Source: JASGCP01 sp965263285
Lineage (GTDB): Bacteria > Bacteroidota > Bacteroidia > Chitinophagales > Chitinophagaceae
Direction of reading: 5' to 3'
Length of the DNA stretch: 64,000 bases
Assembly: GCA_965263285.1 (NCBI GenBank)
Contig: CBDHHD010000016.1
Location: forward strand, 1 to 64,000
Shown: positions 13,001 to 23,680 of the stretch, one piece after another
How the letters are laid out: each line of letters opens with the position of its first letter
How positions within the stretch are numbered: the stretch's first letter is position 1
The notes under the pieces: model-generated
The model's database searches: none
Seen by the model: the letters and a program-made list of their open reading frames with translations, nothing else
Told to the model about the DNA's origin: nothing
Translations under genes and position numbers: made by a program

Positions 13001-15836
13001 GCATTTGTTCTATTTGCACTAGTCCTGTAGGCACCATATATTCTGGTAATTGCTTAGATAAATAGCTTCTTAATTCTTCTACATCCACTTGCTCCTTAGC
13101 CACAAAATATCCCACTAAATATTTATTATCCGCTTTCTCATTAACCAATACTACAGCTTGTTCAATAACTTGTTCATCCTTTAATCCTTGAATCCTAATC
13201 TCTATCTCCCCTAATTCAATTCTATAGCCCCTTATCTTCACTTGAAAATCATTTCTACCTATATATTCAATATTGCCATCGGGTAGCATGCGCACTAAAT
13301 CGCCTGTTTTATACAGCCTACTATTTCTATTTTTCTTTTTTTCTTCTTCTGTTTGAAAAGGATTTTTTATAAACCGTTCTACAGTTAATTCAGCTCTATT
13401 CAAATATCCTCTTGCCACTCCATCGCCTCCAATGTATAATTCGCCCATAGACCCTATGGGTAATAATTGTAAATTATTATTTAATAAATATATCTTTATA
13501 TTGTATATTGGTTTCCCAATTTGTTCTACTTCATATATATTAATTTGTTTACCCAAAGCATATATGGTTGCCTCTGTAGGTCCATAATAATTAAACAGCA
13601 AATAATTTTTCGACCAATCATTAGCTATGTTTCTATTACATGGCTCTCCTGCATAGATAATATGTTTTAATTCTGGATAGATATGTTGCGGAAGTTGTGA
13701 TAACAATACAGGAGGGATATATAGATAATTAATAGATTTCTCTATAATATATTGAGATAAGAATGAAATGTTTTGTATTGCTAATTCATTAAAAATATGT
13801 AATTCACCTCCTTGTACTAAAGGGCTTAAAAATTCACTAACAGAAACATCAAATTGATAAGAGGTAAACGCACTTGCCCTTAGATATATTTGATTAATTG
13901 GATATAAAATATACGCAGTAGCATATAAAAGGTTAACAACATTTTTATGTTCTACCATCACTCCCTTAGGATTACCCGTTGTACCTGAAGTATAAATAAT
14001 ATATGCTAAAGAACGAGAGCTAATGGTTAATGGTAAATGGTTAATGGTTAATGAATATAATTCTTTTAGACATTGTTCATCCATTAAATTAATAATTAGA
14101 AACTGAACATTTTCAATTTTCAATGTACAATTTGTAATTAAACACTTGGGTTGAGTATCTTGTAAAATAAACAATATCCGCTCTTCAGGGTATTCAGGAG
14201 AGATAGGACAATAAGCAGCTCCACTCTTAAGCACTCCTAAGATGGCAATAATTATCCATTCACTTCGCTCTAATAACAAACAAATAATATCGTCTGCTTT
14301 AGTTTGATAATTATTATGCAAATAATTTGCCAATTGATTTGCTTTATTGCTTAGCTCTTGATAAGTTAATTTTTTATCCTCAAATACTACCGCTATGTTA
14401 TTCGGCGTTCTTGCTACTTGCTCTTCAAATAACTGATGAATAGTTTTATCTTTAGGATATTCTTTTTCTGTTTTATTGTAATCATATAACAAGTATTGAT
14501 ATTCCTTATCTGTAAGTATATTATATTCGCCAATAGTTTTAGTTACATCTAACAAAACATCCCCTAACAATTTAAAATATCTTTCAAAAAAAACATCCAT
14601 TAACTGCTCATTTATTCCAGTTTCTTTGCATTCCACAAAAAAACGAATACCTTGTTCGCCTACTCTTTGAATATTTATTATTAACCTATCTGAAAACATA
14701 GTGCTCTCAACCGTATCATATTGCCACTCTCCTTTACTTGTCCCATCAAAAGAAAACAATGCTTTACTCACATCGCCTTGTTGCACTAGCGCTACTGGCC
14801 TATCTAATCTATGAATATCCCCTGTATCTATCATCCAATAAGTAGGGGTATAGGCAGGAATAACTTCTTCTCCTATTACTAACGTCTTTTTAATTTCCTT
14901 AAAAAACCCTTTTGTATCCTCCAGCAAGCATAAAAAACTCTTTGTACGAGTAATACAAAAAGGAATAAAAATATTATTAACTCCTTGTATATAGGCCTTA
15001 CTATTTAAAAGGTAGGGCAAAGAAAACAATAATTTAGAGGGCGCTTCATATAAATGTTTATAAAAAAGAACAGACAAAGTCGTTATATAAATAATGTAGT
15101 CTGTTACAACACGCTGTTTCGCTAATCTTGCCACTCCCATAACATATTCAAGAGGAACAGAATAGTATCTAAAAATTTTATTTTCTTTATTATATTTATA
15201 TGCCCCTTGAGGTAGCTTTAAAAAGTCTAAAGATATACTCTCTCCTCCCTCTAATTTCTCTCTCCAAAAATTCATTAAAATCTCACGATGTGTTTCTAAC
15301 ATCCCTTTAACTTTCCTTACAAAAAGAAGATTTTCTTGTTGTTGAGTTTTGATTGAAATCGAATATCTAAAATGAATATCATTATAATAATTTGAAAGTA
15401 AACGAACAAACTCATATATATTCATCCCACCGCTGATAAGATGATGACACACAAACAAAATACAATATTTATCTATTCCTTTTTTAATAACACACAGTCT
15501 TGTTAAGCTACTTTTATTCATTAAATCAAATGGCTTTCTAATCAAACTCTTTATTTCATCAAATGACAAAGCATGATCAATATACTCTATAGAACTAGAT
15601 TGATTATCAAATGAAACTAATGAAATTTTACCTTGTTCTTTTGAAACATATAGGTGATAATATAAAAAATCCATGACTATTCTTTTCCACGCCAATGATA
15701 ATCTTTCTATATCTAAAGAACCAAGGATTTCCTGTAAAAAGAATATATTATAGCCTAATGTATCTAATTCCCACTCATAAAAAAACAACTCTTGATAAGG
15801 TGATAGTGGAAGGCTATTATCTAAATCAAGATGCAT
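9996..15836 (-). CDS. NRPS C, 5' part (start condensation domain to truncated Cys A domain)
   Basis: Protein of 1946 residues. A start C domain (about 1-430, motif HHLISGG near residue 130) is followed by an A domain with code DVSYIAYIY(K) (about 460-960), a T domain (GGNSLLS), a heterocyclization domain with DAIIMDDNS and GDFT (about 1055-1500), and a cysteine A domain (SGSTGKPKG; FDLSVYDIFG; code DLYNLSLVWK). It stops just after core A8 at ELEEIEIN, where genes A and B continue ELEEIENKLNK. The start is supported by alignment: gene B also begins four to six residues before NSLPLSPYQELFFYEWEL. A TAGCTTTG promoter element lies 15 bases upstream. As it stands the product has no Cys T domain and no release domain, so the line is probably broken unless the shift is corrected. 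Confidence 0.9.
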   Translation of the reverse strand: MHLDLDNSLPLSPYQELFFYEWELDTLGYNIFFLQEILGSLDIERLSLAWKRIVMDFLYYHLYVSKEQGKISLVSFDNQSSSIEYIDHALSFDEIKSLIRKPFDLMNKSSLTRLCVIKKGIDKYCILFVCHHLISGGMNIYEFVRLLSNYYNDIHFRYSISIKTQQQENLLFVRKVKGMLETHREILMNFWREKLEGGESISLDFLKLPQGAYKYNKENKIFRYYSVPLEYVMGVARLAKQRVVTDYIIYITTLSVLFYKHLYEAPSKLLFSLPYLLNSKAYIQGVNNIFIPFCITRTKSFLCLLEDTKGFFKEIKKTLVIGEEVIPAYTPTYWMIDTGDIHRLDRPVALVQQGDVSKALFSFDGTSKGEWQYDTVESTMFSDRLIINIQRVGEQGIRFFVECKETGINEQLMDVFFERYFKLLGDVLLDVTKTIGEYNILTDKEYQYLLYDYNKTEKEYPKDKTIHQLFEEQVARTPNNIAVVFEDKKLTYQELSNKANQLANYLHNNYQTKADDIICLLLERSEWIIIAILGVLKSGAAYCPISPEYPEERILFILQDTQPKCLITNCTLKIENVQFLIINLMDEQCLKELYSLTINHLPLTISSRSLAYIIYTSGTTGNPKGVMVEHKNVVNLLYATAYILYPINQIYLRASAFTSYQFDVSVSEFLSPLVQGGELHIFNELAIQNISFLSQYIIEKSINYLYIPPVLLSQLPQHIYPELKHIIYAGEPCNRNIANDWSKNYLLFNYYGPTEATIYALGKQINIYEVEQIGKPIYNIKIYLLNNNLQLLPIGSMGELYIGGDGVARGYLNRAELTVERFIKNPFQTEEEKKKNRNSRLYKTGDLVRMLPDGNIEYIGRNDFQVKIRGYRIELGEIEIRIQGLKDEQVIEQAVVLVNEKADNKYLVGYFVAKEQVDVEELRSYLSKQLPEYMVPTGLVQIEQMPLTVNGKLDRKALLNIEYKISDEVIELPKNNTEERLLKIWSNLLKISESELSVTQSFFRLGGNSLLSIRLVGQLNRELLVQLSVKDIFAYPTIREISHIIEQKDTGFVYQDYMLTDIKKEDYSLFPLNNVQQAYYMGRIDLFEIGNISTGGYSEFVVDDLSVENLEKALNRLVLRHAGLRTVFTDQGQQILPADNCYYSIPVNKITTEEALLDIRNRLLNMKVDVARFPIIIIEVSENKGSYVIHFMSDAIIMDDNSMRIFFTELVKIYNNLDIVLPTLHITYHEYILALQRIRDSKLFDKAKTYWETKLEDYDFSCNLPIVIEPSMVKQSTTKRGLRIIEKETYDMLQEKLAKIQLSPTSLLLSLYGKVLCRWSGQDKFSINLTLFNRLPLHKEVNDILGDFTNLELYNYDDVKSRDIVEHYLKGVQNVLWDDIENNLFDGIDFQRLIRERKQWSISKAIAPIVLTSVLGFKEKKEEGDVINLFGRQHYSISRTSQVWIDNAVYEDYNGNLILRWDFVEQLFLPEVIEGMLDEYAYLIRKIAAMDIQRDRLECYRLPATYQHIIEKYNATAEEYDVKTIIDFYDNCVIQDACKCNAIAVVEGGNNKQAYKHREVAIGFKNIATHLYKYYKEEQTVAILSEKGYNQVVSSLGIMQSGKAYIPLNIHWSVSRILEIMEESDTKVLLISKKEYEHKRQLQASNIRLLIIEELLLKEREKNIHLPIVLLSDIAYIIYTSGSTGKPKGVAISHENMMNTIIAVNNRYKVTEKDSVLALSELSFDLSVYDIFGLLLVGGRIVFVNDEERQDTQHWLSLIEKHKITLWNTVPQLAELLVDEARTREMRLDSIRLYLLSGDWLPLQLPDKIKRQSKDTQVISLGGATEGSVWSIWYEIKNINPDWKSIPYGYPMPNQQIYILNHELIHSPVGVEGDIYIGGKGVAQGYWNNEEQIDKQFKEHPELGRIYKTGDRGILHAEGWVEFRGRKDFQVKIRGYRVELEEIEIN
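10004..10006 (-). other. Single-base deletion (frameshift) in NRPS C
   Basis: On the plus strand this copy has TTT where the homologous sites of gene B (about 29713 and 36177) and gene A (about 53510) have TTTT. On the coding strand GAA-AAT-AAA becomes GAA-ATA-AAT-TAA, which ends the ORF at 9996. No other frame break was seen in the stretches of NRPS C that I checked. The change is in a short homopolymer, so a sequencing or assembly error remains possible. Confidence 0.85.
12700..15836 (-). other. NRPS C module 1: C*-A-T
   Basis: The loading module begins with a condensation domain rather than an A domain, which usually means an acyl or other external donor is joined to the first residue. 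Its catalytic motif is HHLISGG, with Gly in place of the usual Asp. The A domain core (FDVSVSEF, YIPP, YAGE, NYYGPTEATIY) gives code DVSYIAYIYK. That partly resembles proline codes (DVQ-IAH-V), but I do not assign it. The T domain has GGNSLLS at about 12810. Confidence 0.75.
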
Positions 15837-15911
15837 ACATAAATTTTAACACAAAGCTAATATAATTATTTCTCATCTCAACAAACAATCAAATCTATTT
15901 ATGCCTGCAAT
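15837..15911 (-). promoter_or_regulatory. Spacer and putative promoter of NRPS C
   Basis: This is the 75-bp spacer between the original end of NRPS B (relic stop codon at 15912-15914) and the start of NRPS C. On the minus strand it contains TAGCTTTG (15852-15859), matching the Bacteroidota -7 element TAnnTTTG. A TTG lies 19 bases further upstream (15879-15881), as expected for a -33 element. The -7 element is only 15 bases from the ATG, so the leader would be very short. No Shine-Dalgarno sequence is evident. Confidence 0.5.
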
Positions 15912-15938
15912 TTACAATTCTTTATTTGCATCTTTTAA
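15912..15938 (-). pseudogene. Relic of the original 3' end of NRPS B
   Basis: Read on the minus strand these 27 bases encode LKDANKEL and a TAA stop, the same as the end of gene A (LLKDANKEL). They are cut off from NRPS B by the insertion sequence at 15939-19714. The last six bases (15933-15938, TTTTAA) are the target-site duplication. Confidence 0.85.
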
Positions 15939-16111
15939 CGGATGTTCCTTTGTTAAAATGTGTTAAAAAAATACGCAAATGCTTTATTATCAAATAGTTG
16001 TGTTATGTATCGTTTAAAAAATATGTTAAATGTACCTGCGACTTTAACTATAATTTAACTTTTATAATAAATAAAATAAACTATATTTGCTTTTTTAATG
16101 TAGATATTTTT

Positions 16112-17563
16112 ATGTATATACAAGAATCAAGGCGCAAAAAGGGTAATAAAATTTATAAGACTGTCTATTTAACAGAATCGTATAGAGAAGGGAATAAGGT
16201 TCGTAAAAAATATGTAGCTAATTTAACACATTGCCCTGATCCTATTGTTGCTCTTATAAAAGATTATTTAAAAAAGAATAAAGACACCGAGCAGCATATT
16301 GACCATATTCTTAATAGTGTTGTTGAGAATAGTGGGCAAATTATTCAGGGAAAATCTGTTGGGGGCAGTTTTTGTGTTTTAGAAATTGTTAAAAGGCTAG
16401 GTATTGAAGCGTCTTTAGGGAAAGATATCCGCCAATCTAAATTAGCCTTGTTTCAAATAATTGGCAGAGTGCTTAATCAAAGATCAAGATTATATTTGGC
16501 TAAAGAATGGGTAAAAATAAATGATGCAAGCAGTCTCCTTTCTCTTGATAAATTTAATGAGGATGATTTATATGAAAATTTAGATTGGTTAAGCAAAAAT
16601 CAAGAAAAGATAGAGCAAAGACTATTTAATATTCGACATAAAGGCAAGGATATACCTACCTTATATTTATATGATGTTACTTCTGTGTATTTTGAAGGGG
16701 AGAAAAACGAGTTGGCTACCTTTGGTTATAATAGAGACAAAAAAAGAGGGAAGATGCAAATCGTTGTTGGATTACTTTGTGACGATGCAGGCTATCCTGT
16801 TAGTGTTCAAGTGTTTAAAGGTAACACGAATGATACCAAAACAGTATCTGACCAATTTAATAAATTGAAGGATAATTTTGGGGTTAAGAATGTGGTAATG
16901 GTGGGAGATAAAGGGATGCTTAAGAAAAATGGGATTGAAGAGATAAAAGATTTAAATTGGCATTATATAACCTCTATTACGAGTCCCGAAATAGAGACAT
17001 TATTAAAAGACAACATAATACAAATAGGGTTATTTGATGAAGACTTAACTGAAGTTATCTATAAAGAAGAGAGATTATTATTAAGAAGAAATCCTTATCA
17101 TGCTGCAGAGGTTCAAGCTAATAGGAATAGTATGATAAACAAAATACGAGAACTCATTGAAAAAGCAAACAAACATTTATTAGAACATCCCTATGCGAAG
17201 ACAGAGACTATGACAAAGAAAATTCAAGATAAAATAAGTAAATATAAGGCTACAGAATATATAGAAATAAAACAGCAGGATCGTGTTTTTAGTATCATGA
17301 TAAATCAAGAGCAATGGGCAGAAAAAAGCAAATTAGATGGTTGTTATGTTATTAAAACGAATGTAAATGAAAGAGATGGGGATAAGGAATATATACATCA
17401 AAAGTACAAAGATTTAGCCTTGGTAGAGCAAGCATTTAGAACTTTTAAACAAAGCTTTGAAGAAATACAGCCAGTGTATGTTAGAAAAGAAAGTAGAACA
17501 AGGGGACATGTGTTTGTATGCATGTTAGGTTATATCGGATGTTCCTTTGTTAAAATGTGTTAA
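16112..17563 (+). pseudogene. IS1634-family transposase, interrupted (outer copy)
   Basis: N-terminal and catalytic part of the transposase, with first plausible ATG at 16112 (MYIQESRRKKGNK). An upstream in-frame ATG at 15998 would add 38 residues made of IS-end sequence. The DDE elements YDVTS, VGDKGM and Y-(2)-A-(3)-E-(6)-K (YKDLALVEQAFRTFK) are present. At GYI the frame runs into the inner copy (17536) and ends eight residues later. The displaced 3' remainder lies at 19421-19625. Confidence 0.88.
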
Positions 17564-19420
17564 AAAAATATGCAAATGCTTTATTATCAAATAGTTGTGT
17601 TATGTATCGTTTAAAAAATATGTTAAATGTACCTGCGACTTTAACTATAATTTAACTTTTACAATAAATAAAATAAACTATATTTGCTTTTTTAATGTAG
17701 ATATTTTTATGTATATACAAGAATCCAGGCGCAAAAAGGGTAATAAAATTTATAAGACTGTCTATTTAACAGAATCGTATAGAGAAGGGAATAAGGTTCG
17801 TAAAAAATATGTAGCTAATTTAACACATTGCCCTGATCCTATTGTTGCTCTTATAAAAGATTATTTAAAAAAGAATAAAGACACCGAGCAGCATATTGAC
17901 CATATTCTTAATAGTGTTGTTGATAATAGTGGGCAAATTATTCAGGGGAAATCTGTTGGGGGCAGTTTTTGTGTTTTAGAAATTGTTAAAAGGCTAGGTA
18001 TTGAAGCGTCTTTAGGGAAAGATATCCGCCAATCTAAATTAGCCTTGTTTCAAATAATTGGCAGAGTGCTTAATCAAAGATCAAGATTATATTTGGCTAA
18101 AGAATGGGTAAAAATAAATGATGCAAGCAGTCTCCTTTCTCTTGATAAATTTAATGAGGATGATTTATATGAAAATTTAGATTGGTTAAGCAAAAATCAA
18201 GAAAAGATAGAGCAAAGACTATTTAATATTCGACATAAAGGCAAGGATATACCTACCTTATATTTATATGATGTTACTTCTGTGTATTTTGAAGGAGAGA
18301 AAAACGAGTTGGCTACCTTTGGTTATAATAGAGACAAAAAAAGAGGGAAGATGCAAATCGTTGTTGGATTACTTTGTGACGATGCAGGCTATCCTGTTAG
18401 TGTTCAAGTGTTTAAAGGTAACACGAATGATACCAAAACAGTATCTGACCAATTTAATAAATTGAAGGATAATTTTGGTGTTAAGAATGTGGTAATGGTG
18501 GGAGATAAAGGGATGCTTAAGAAAAATGGGATTGAAGAGATAAAAGATTTAAATTGGCATTATATAACCTCTATTACGAGTCCCGAAATAGAGACATTAT
18601 TAAAAGACAACATAATACAAATAGGTTTATTTGATGAAGACTTAACTGAAGTCATCTATAAAGAAGAGAGATTATTATTAAGAAGAAATCCTTATCGTGC
18701 TGCAGAGGTTCAAGCTAATAGGAATAGTATGATAAGCAAAATACGAGAACTCATTGAAAAAGCAAACAAACATTTATTAGAACATCCCTATGCGAAGACA
18801 GAGACTATGACAAAGAAAATTCAAGATAAAATAAGTAAATATAAGGCTACAGAATATATAGAAATAAAACAGCAGGATCGTGTTTTTAGTATCATGATAA
18901 ATCAAGGGCAATTGGCAGAAAAAAGCAAATTAGATGGTTGTTATGTTATTAAAACGAATGTAAATGAAAGAGATGGGGATAAGGAATATATACATCAAAA
19001 GTACAAAGATTTAGCCTTGGTAGAGCAAGCATTTAGAACTTTTAAACAAAGCTTTGAAGAAATACAGCCAGTGTATGTTAGAAAAGAAAGTAGAACAAGG
19101 GGACATGTGTTTGTATGCATGTTAGGTTATATAATAATGAAATATATATGGGACGAATGCAAAACACTTGGGTTAACACAAGCTAGTATATTAGAAAGTC
19201 TAAATGCTATTCAATATCAAATTTATAAAAACAAAGATATTCAAATAAAGAAAGTACCTGATGTTTTCAATGAAGATCAGACCAATATTTTACATAAATT
19301 AAAAATAAAATTACATACCATGGTTTTGTAGATATTAAAAAATTAATGCTTTTTTTCTGTAAAGTCAATGCTACAAAGGCATTCCACAGATTTTATCGTT
19401 AAATTTCATAGGAAGATCCG
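17536..19420 (+). mobile_element. IS1634-family element, inner copy (intact)
   Basis: Complete 1885-bp copy inserted into the outer copy in the same orientation. The 6-bp target duplication TTATAT is at 17530-17535 and 19421-19426. It has the same terminal repeats as the outer copy and a full-length transposase gene. The two copies differ by only a few bases, so the second insertion is recent. Confidence 0.93.
17709..19331 (+). CDS. IS1634-family (IS4-like) DDE transposase, intact
   Basis: 540 residues from the ATG at 17709; a longer reading from 17595 is possible but would use the IS left end. Catalytic D, D and E sit in YDVTSVYFEG, VMVGDKGMLKK and YKDLALVEQAFRTFK. An insertion-rich segment lies between the second Asp and the Glu, as in IS4-related families. 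The length, the 1885-bp element and the 6-bp target duplications agree with IS1634. It differs from the outer copy at a few positions (for example EQW to GQL at about 18905). It looks functional. Confidence 0.9.
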   Translation: MYIQESRRKKGNKIYKTVYLTESYREGNKVRKKYVANLTHCPDPIVALIKDYLKKNKDTEQHIDHILNSVVDNSGQIIQGKSVGGSFCVLEIVKRLGIEASLGKDIRQSKLALFQIIGRVLNQRSRLYLAKEWVKINDASSLLSLDKFNEDDLYENLDWLSKNQEKIEQRLFNIRHKGKDIPTLYLYDVTSVYFEGEKNELATFGYNRDKKRGKMQIVVGLLCDDAGYPVSVQVFKGNTNDTKTVSDQFNKLKDNFGVKNVVMVGDKGMLKKNGIEEIKDLNWHYITSITSPEIETLLKDNIIQIGLFDEDLTEVIYKEERLLLRRNPYRAAEVQANRNSMISKIRELIEKANKHLLEHPYAKTETMTKKIQDKISKYKATEYIEIKQQDRVFSIMINQGQLAEKSKLDGCYVIKTNVNERDGDKEYIHQKYKDLALVEQAFRTFKQSFEEIQPVYVRKESRTRGHVFVCMLGYIIMKYIWDECKTLGLTQASILESLNAIQYQIYKNKDIQIKKVPDVFNEDQTNILHKLKIKLHTMVL

Positions 19421-19625
19421 TTATATAATAATGAAATATATATGAGACGAATGCAAAACACTTGGGTTAACACAAGCTAGTCTATTAGAAAGTCTCAATG
19501 CTATTCAATATCAAATTTATAAAAACAAAGATATTCAAATAAAGAAAGTACCTAATGTTTTCAATGAAGATCAGACCAATATTTTACATAAGTTAAAAAT
19601 AAAATTACATACCATGGTTTTGTAG
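19421..19625 (+). pseudogene. 3' remainder of the outer IS1634 transposase
   Basis: Continuation of the outer transposase after the inner copy. The inner copy reads MKYIWDECKTLGL here, whereas this fragment has TGA in place of TGG (19443-19445). The outer copy therefore has a nonsense mutation as well as the insertion. The rest matches the inner C-terminus down to the TAG at 19623-19625. Confidence 0.85.
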
Positions 19626-19699
19626 ATATTAAAAAATTAATGCTTTTTTTCTGTAAAGTCAATGCTACAAAGGCATTCCACAGATTTTATCGTTAAATT

Positions 19700-22600
19700 T
19701 CATAGGAAGATCCGTTTTAACAATGTTCTTTGCTTAATAACATCTACTATTTCATCTTCTTTTTTAATAATATCTTGATGACTAACTTGCATTTCTATTA
19801 GTTTAATATTTTCTATAGAAACATATTTATCTACATTATTATAAGGCAATGATAATTTGTATTGAAAAAAATCGGCAATTTCATCTTTATCAGATAGCAT
19901 CGCTTTAAATAAAACACAACGACTATATATTAGCTTGCCAGTTAATGCATCATTATTAAGTTTTTCTTCAATAGATATATTAGCTAATATTCTTTGCTTA
20001 TAATCTTCACCTACATTCAAATTATCTAGTAATTCATTTAATGCTTGTTTTCTAAAACTCAGATCTTTTTTGTTTAAGATATTTATTAGCGTTTCATCCA
20101 TTACAATAGTGTCTAATAGATAAACAACAATATCTTTAATACCTTGTTGTTCTAAATGATAAGCCATTTCTAATGCTATCTTTCCTCCTAACGACCAGCC
20201 TAATAAAATACGAGGCTCTATTGTTGTGTTATTTTTAATTTCATGTAGATAGTGCTTTGCTAATAAACTTATCTCACTTATCTTATTATCTGAAAATAAA
20301 TTATAATTACCAATGCCATAACATCTATAAGATTCTTGTAATCTATACGCCATATTATAATACACCTCTGCACCTGCTCCTCCAGGATGTACCATATAAA
20401 TTATTTGTTTAGCAACACTATTGTTTAGCATTAAAATTAAGTCAAATGAAGTTTTTTTATAATTTACTTGAACTGCCAATTCTCTAATAGTAGGGTATTT
20501 GAAAATATCTGCTATACTTAAAAATGTACCAAACTCCCTATTTAAAAGACTTGCCAATCTAATCGACAAAATACTATTACCCCCAAGTCTAAAAAAGCTA
20601 TTATTTACACTTATGGTATTGGACTCAAGCGATAATAGCGTAGCAAAAATCTGTAACATCCTTAATTCTAATTTATTAGCTGGAGCTTCTATATTATCTT
20701 CTACAAAATTAGCGTTCATATCTAACAGTATCTTTCTATCCAACTTGCCATTTATCGTTAAAGGCATCTTCTCTATTTGCAATAGCCCTGTAGGCACCAT
20801 ATATTCGGGCAATTGCTTAGACAAATAACTTCTTAATTCTTCTACATCTACTTGTTCCTTAGCCACAAAATAACCCACTAAATATTTATTATCTCTTTTC
20901 TCATTAACCAATACCACAGCTTGTTCTATAACTTGTTCATCCTTTAATCCTTCAATCCTATTCTGAAATCCTTGAATCCTATTCTCTATCTCTCCCAATT
21001 CAATTCTGTAGCCCCTTATCTTCACTTGAAAATCATTCCTCCCTATATATTCAATATTACCATCGGGGAGCATTCGCACTACATCTCCTGTTTTATATAG
21101 TCGCCCATTTCTATTTTTTTGTTTCTCTTCTTCAGTTTGAAAAGGATTTTTTATAAATCGTTCCGCAGTTAATTCAGGTCTATTCAAATATCCTCTTGCT
21201 ACGCCATCACCTCCAATATACAATTCTCCCATAGCACCCATAGGTAACAACCTCTTATCACTATCTAAAATATAAACAACTGTGTTATCAATAGGCTTAC
21301 CAATAGACTCTATACCCAATTCAACTGCTCTTCTATTATAGAAATAAACTACAGACCAAATAGTTGTTTCGGTAGGACCATATACATTATAAATATTTAC
21401 TTCTCTTTTAGCACTTCTTTTTAATATGTCTGTTAATAAAGCCATAGGCACTTTTTCTCCTCCTATTAACCATATTAAATTAGGATTAATTTTATTAATA
21501 GTAGATAAATAACTTTGTAAGACAGTAGGTGTAATTTGAATAAAATCATATAAATTCAAATTCAAATTCTCATGCATACTACCCAGAGTAAGCACATTAC
21601 CATGTAATAAAGGAAGGGTATATTCTAATCCAAAAATATCAAAAGTATAATTTGTAGTACTATAAGTATTAAAAGAAGTTAAACTCTTTGAAAAAAGAGC
21701 AATTAAATTTTGAATAGCATGAGAAAAAGTTACATGTGCTATCATTACTCCCTTAGGATTCCCCGTTGTTCCTGCGGTATAGATAATATATGCTAAAACA
21801 TGAGAGCTAATGGTTAATGGTAAATGGTTAATGGTTAATGAATATAACTCTTTTAGAAATTGTTCATCTATTACATTAACAATCGGCAACTGAACATTTT
21901 CAATTTTCAATCTGCAATTTGTAATTAAACACTTAGGCTGAGTATCTTGTAAAATAAATAAAACTCTCTCATTAGGATATTCGGGTGAGATAGGACAATA
22001 AGCTGCTCCACTCTTAAGCACTCCTAAAATAGCAATAATCATCCATTCGCTTCGCTCCAATAATAAACAAATAATATCGTCTGCTTTAGTATCATAATTG
22101 TGATGCAAATAATGTGCTAGCTGATTAGCTTTGTTGTTTAACTCTTGGTAGGTTAATTGCTTCTCCTCAAATACCACGGCTATATTATTCGGCGTTCGTG
22201 CCACTTGCTCCTCAAATAACTGATGTATGGTTTTGTCTTTGGGGTATTCTTTTTCTGTTTTATTATAATCGTATACAAGATAATTGTATTCTTCATTATC
22301 TATTAATCTAAGTTCTTGTTCTAATTTATTGTAACAAATAGGGATTTGTTGCAATAGCAAAGACATTAATTTTAATAGCCTTTCTATTTGCTTCTCCTCA
22401 AACAACTCGCCCGCATATTTGATTTCTACACTAAGCACACTATCTTTCTCATAAGCCAATACAGTCAATGGATAATCTGTCTTTTCTACTGATGATAAAA
22501 ATATAGGTGTTAATGTATTAGCTTCTTGATTGTCTTTCTTAATAGGTATCGGATAATTCTCGTACACTACCATTGTTGCAAATAAACGATCTAAAGTATT

Positions 22601-23680
22601 ACTATTTAAACTACTTAAGTTAGTATGTGTCAACTGATTTAATTGCTCCGTATCTTTCTGAATATTCTTTAATATATTTAATATGCTCTCATTAGAATCA
22701 TGTCGCACTACCAAGGGTAGTGTGTTGATATACAAGCCTACCGATTGCTCTATATCATTAATTAGCAAGCTTCTGCCTGAAAGTGTTATACCAATAATGT
22801 TCTCATTCCTATTGTCATATACACTTAATGCCTTGCTCCAACACCACATGATTAAATTACTCCAGGTAAGTCCTTCTTGTTTAATAAAACTTGACAAAGC
22901 TCTGTATTCCTTATCTCTTATCTTAACCCCTTTTGAGATGGGTTCTTGAATAAATTTGTAGTCTAACAGATTAATACCGTTCGCCTCTTGCTTTCTCAAT
23001 CCCCTTACTTCTATCGTTCTTTCTACACCGGATAGATAATCTACCCACCATCTATCATGTGTATCCTTTTTACTTTTTACTTGCAAATATTCTTGTGCCC
23101 TCAAATAGGCTTGCTCCTCTAATAGTTCAACTGGTGTATTTTGGTTTATTAAACTGTTATAAACTTCATGAATATAATTTAATAAATTAGGATTACTCCA
23201 TCCATCACTGATTACATGATGATTACTATATAAAACTACAAACTCTTCTTTATCTACTTTTATCAAATAAACCCTTAATAAATTACCCTTCGCTAAATCA
23301 TAGTCCTCTTTCCTATCTGCTATTCGAATAGCTTCTATCACTTTTTCTTTATTTCTCTTATCCTGAATATCTCTAAAACGATAATCTAATGTTACCTTCT
23401 TATCTATAATCTGCACTATCTCTTCTTCCCAATTAAACCGAACTCTTAACCCAGGATAACGATCTAAGGCTTGTTGCCATGACTGAATAAAATAATCCTC
23501 ATTCACTTGGCTTTTATATTTCCACAATAACTGAACTTTATACGCATCGTCTCCTTCAGACTTACTCAAATAATGATAAATAAATCCTGCTTGCAAACTA
23601 TTGGCTACATAAATGGCTTGTATCTCATTTTCTTGTTGCAATCTATTGAGCAAGTCCTTGCTTACTATATAATGCGTATC
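19700..23680 (-). other. NRPS B module 6: C-A(Gly)-T-TE
   Basis: The C domain after E has HHVISDG (about 23201-23221) and is of a different class from the other C domains, as expected for a D-residue donor. The A core (FDIFGLEY, QITPT, LIGGE, NVYGPTETTIW) gives DILQLGVIWK, a glycine code. The T domain has GGNSILS (about 20577). The type I thioesterase has VHPGGAG and the serine elbow GWSLGG (about 20191-20208). Its last residues RIFL come from the insertion sequence. Confidence 0.82.

Larger units (their letters stand above)
15939..19714 (+). mobile_element. IS1634-family element, outer copy (interrupted)
   Basis: The outer copy is 15939-17535 plus 19427-19714, which totals 1885 bp once the 6-bp duplication is removed. 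That is exactly the length of the inner copy. The ends are imperfect inverted repeats (CGGATGTTCCTTTG against CGGATCTTCCTATG, 12 of 14). It is flanked by the direct repeat TTTTAA at 15933-15938 and 19715-19720. It inserted in the last codons of NRPS B and supplies that gene's present stop codon. Its transposase is split by the second copy, and the 3' part also has a nonsense change. Confidence 0.92.

Noticed and set aside
12700..14440. Assignment of the DVSYIAYIY A domains to proline
   Set aside because: Only some positions (D, V, Y/I/A) match proline codes. Gln239, His322 and the final Val-Val are not there, so the substrate is left open.
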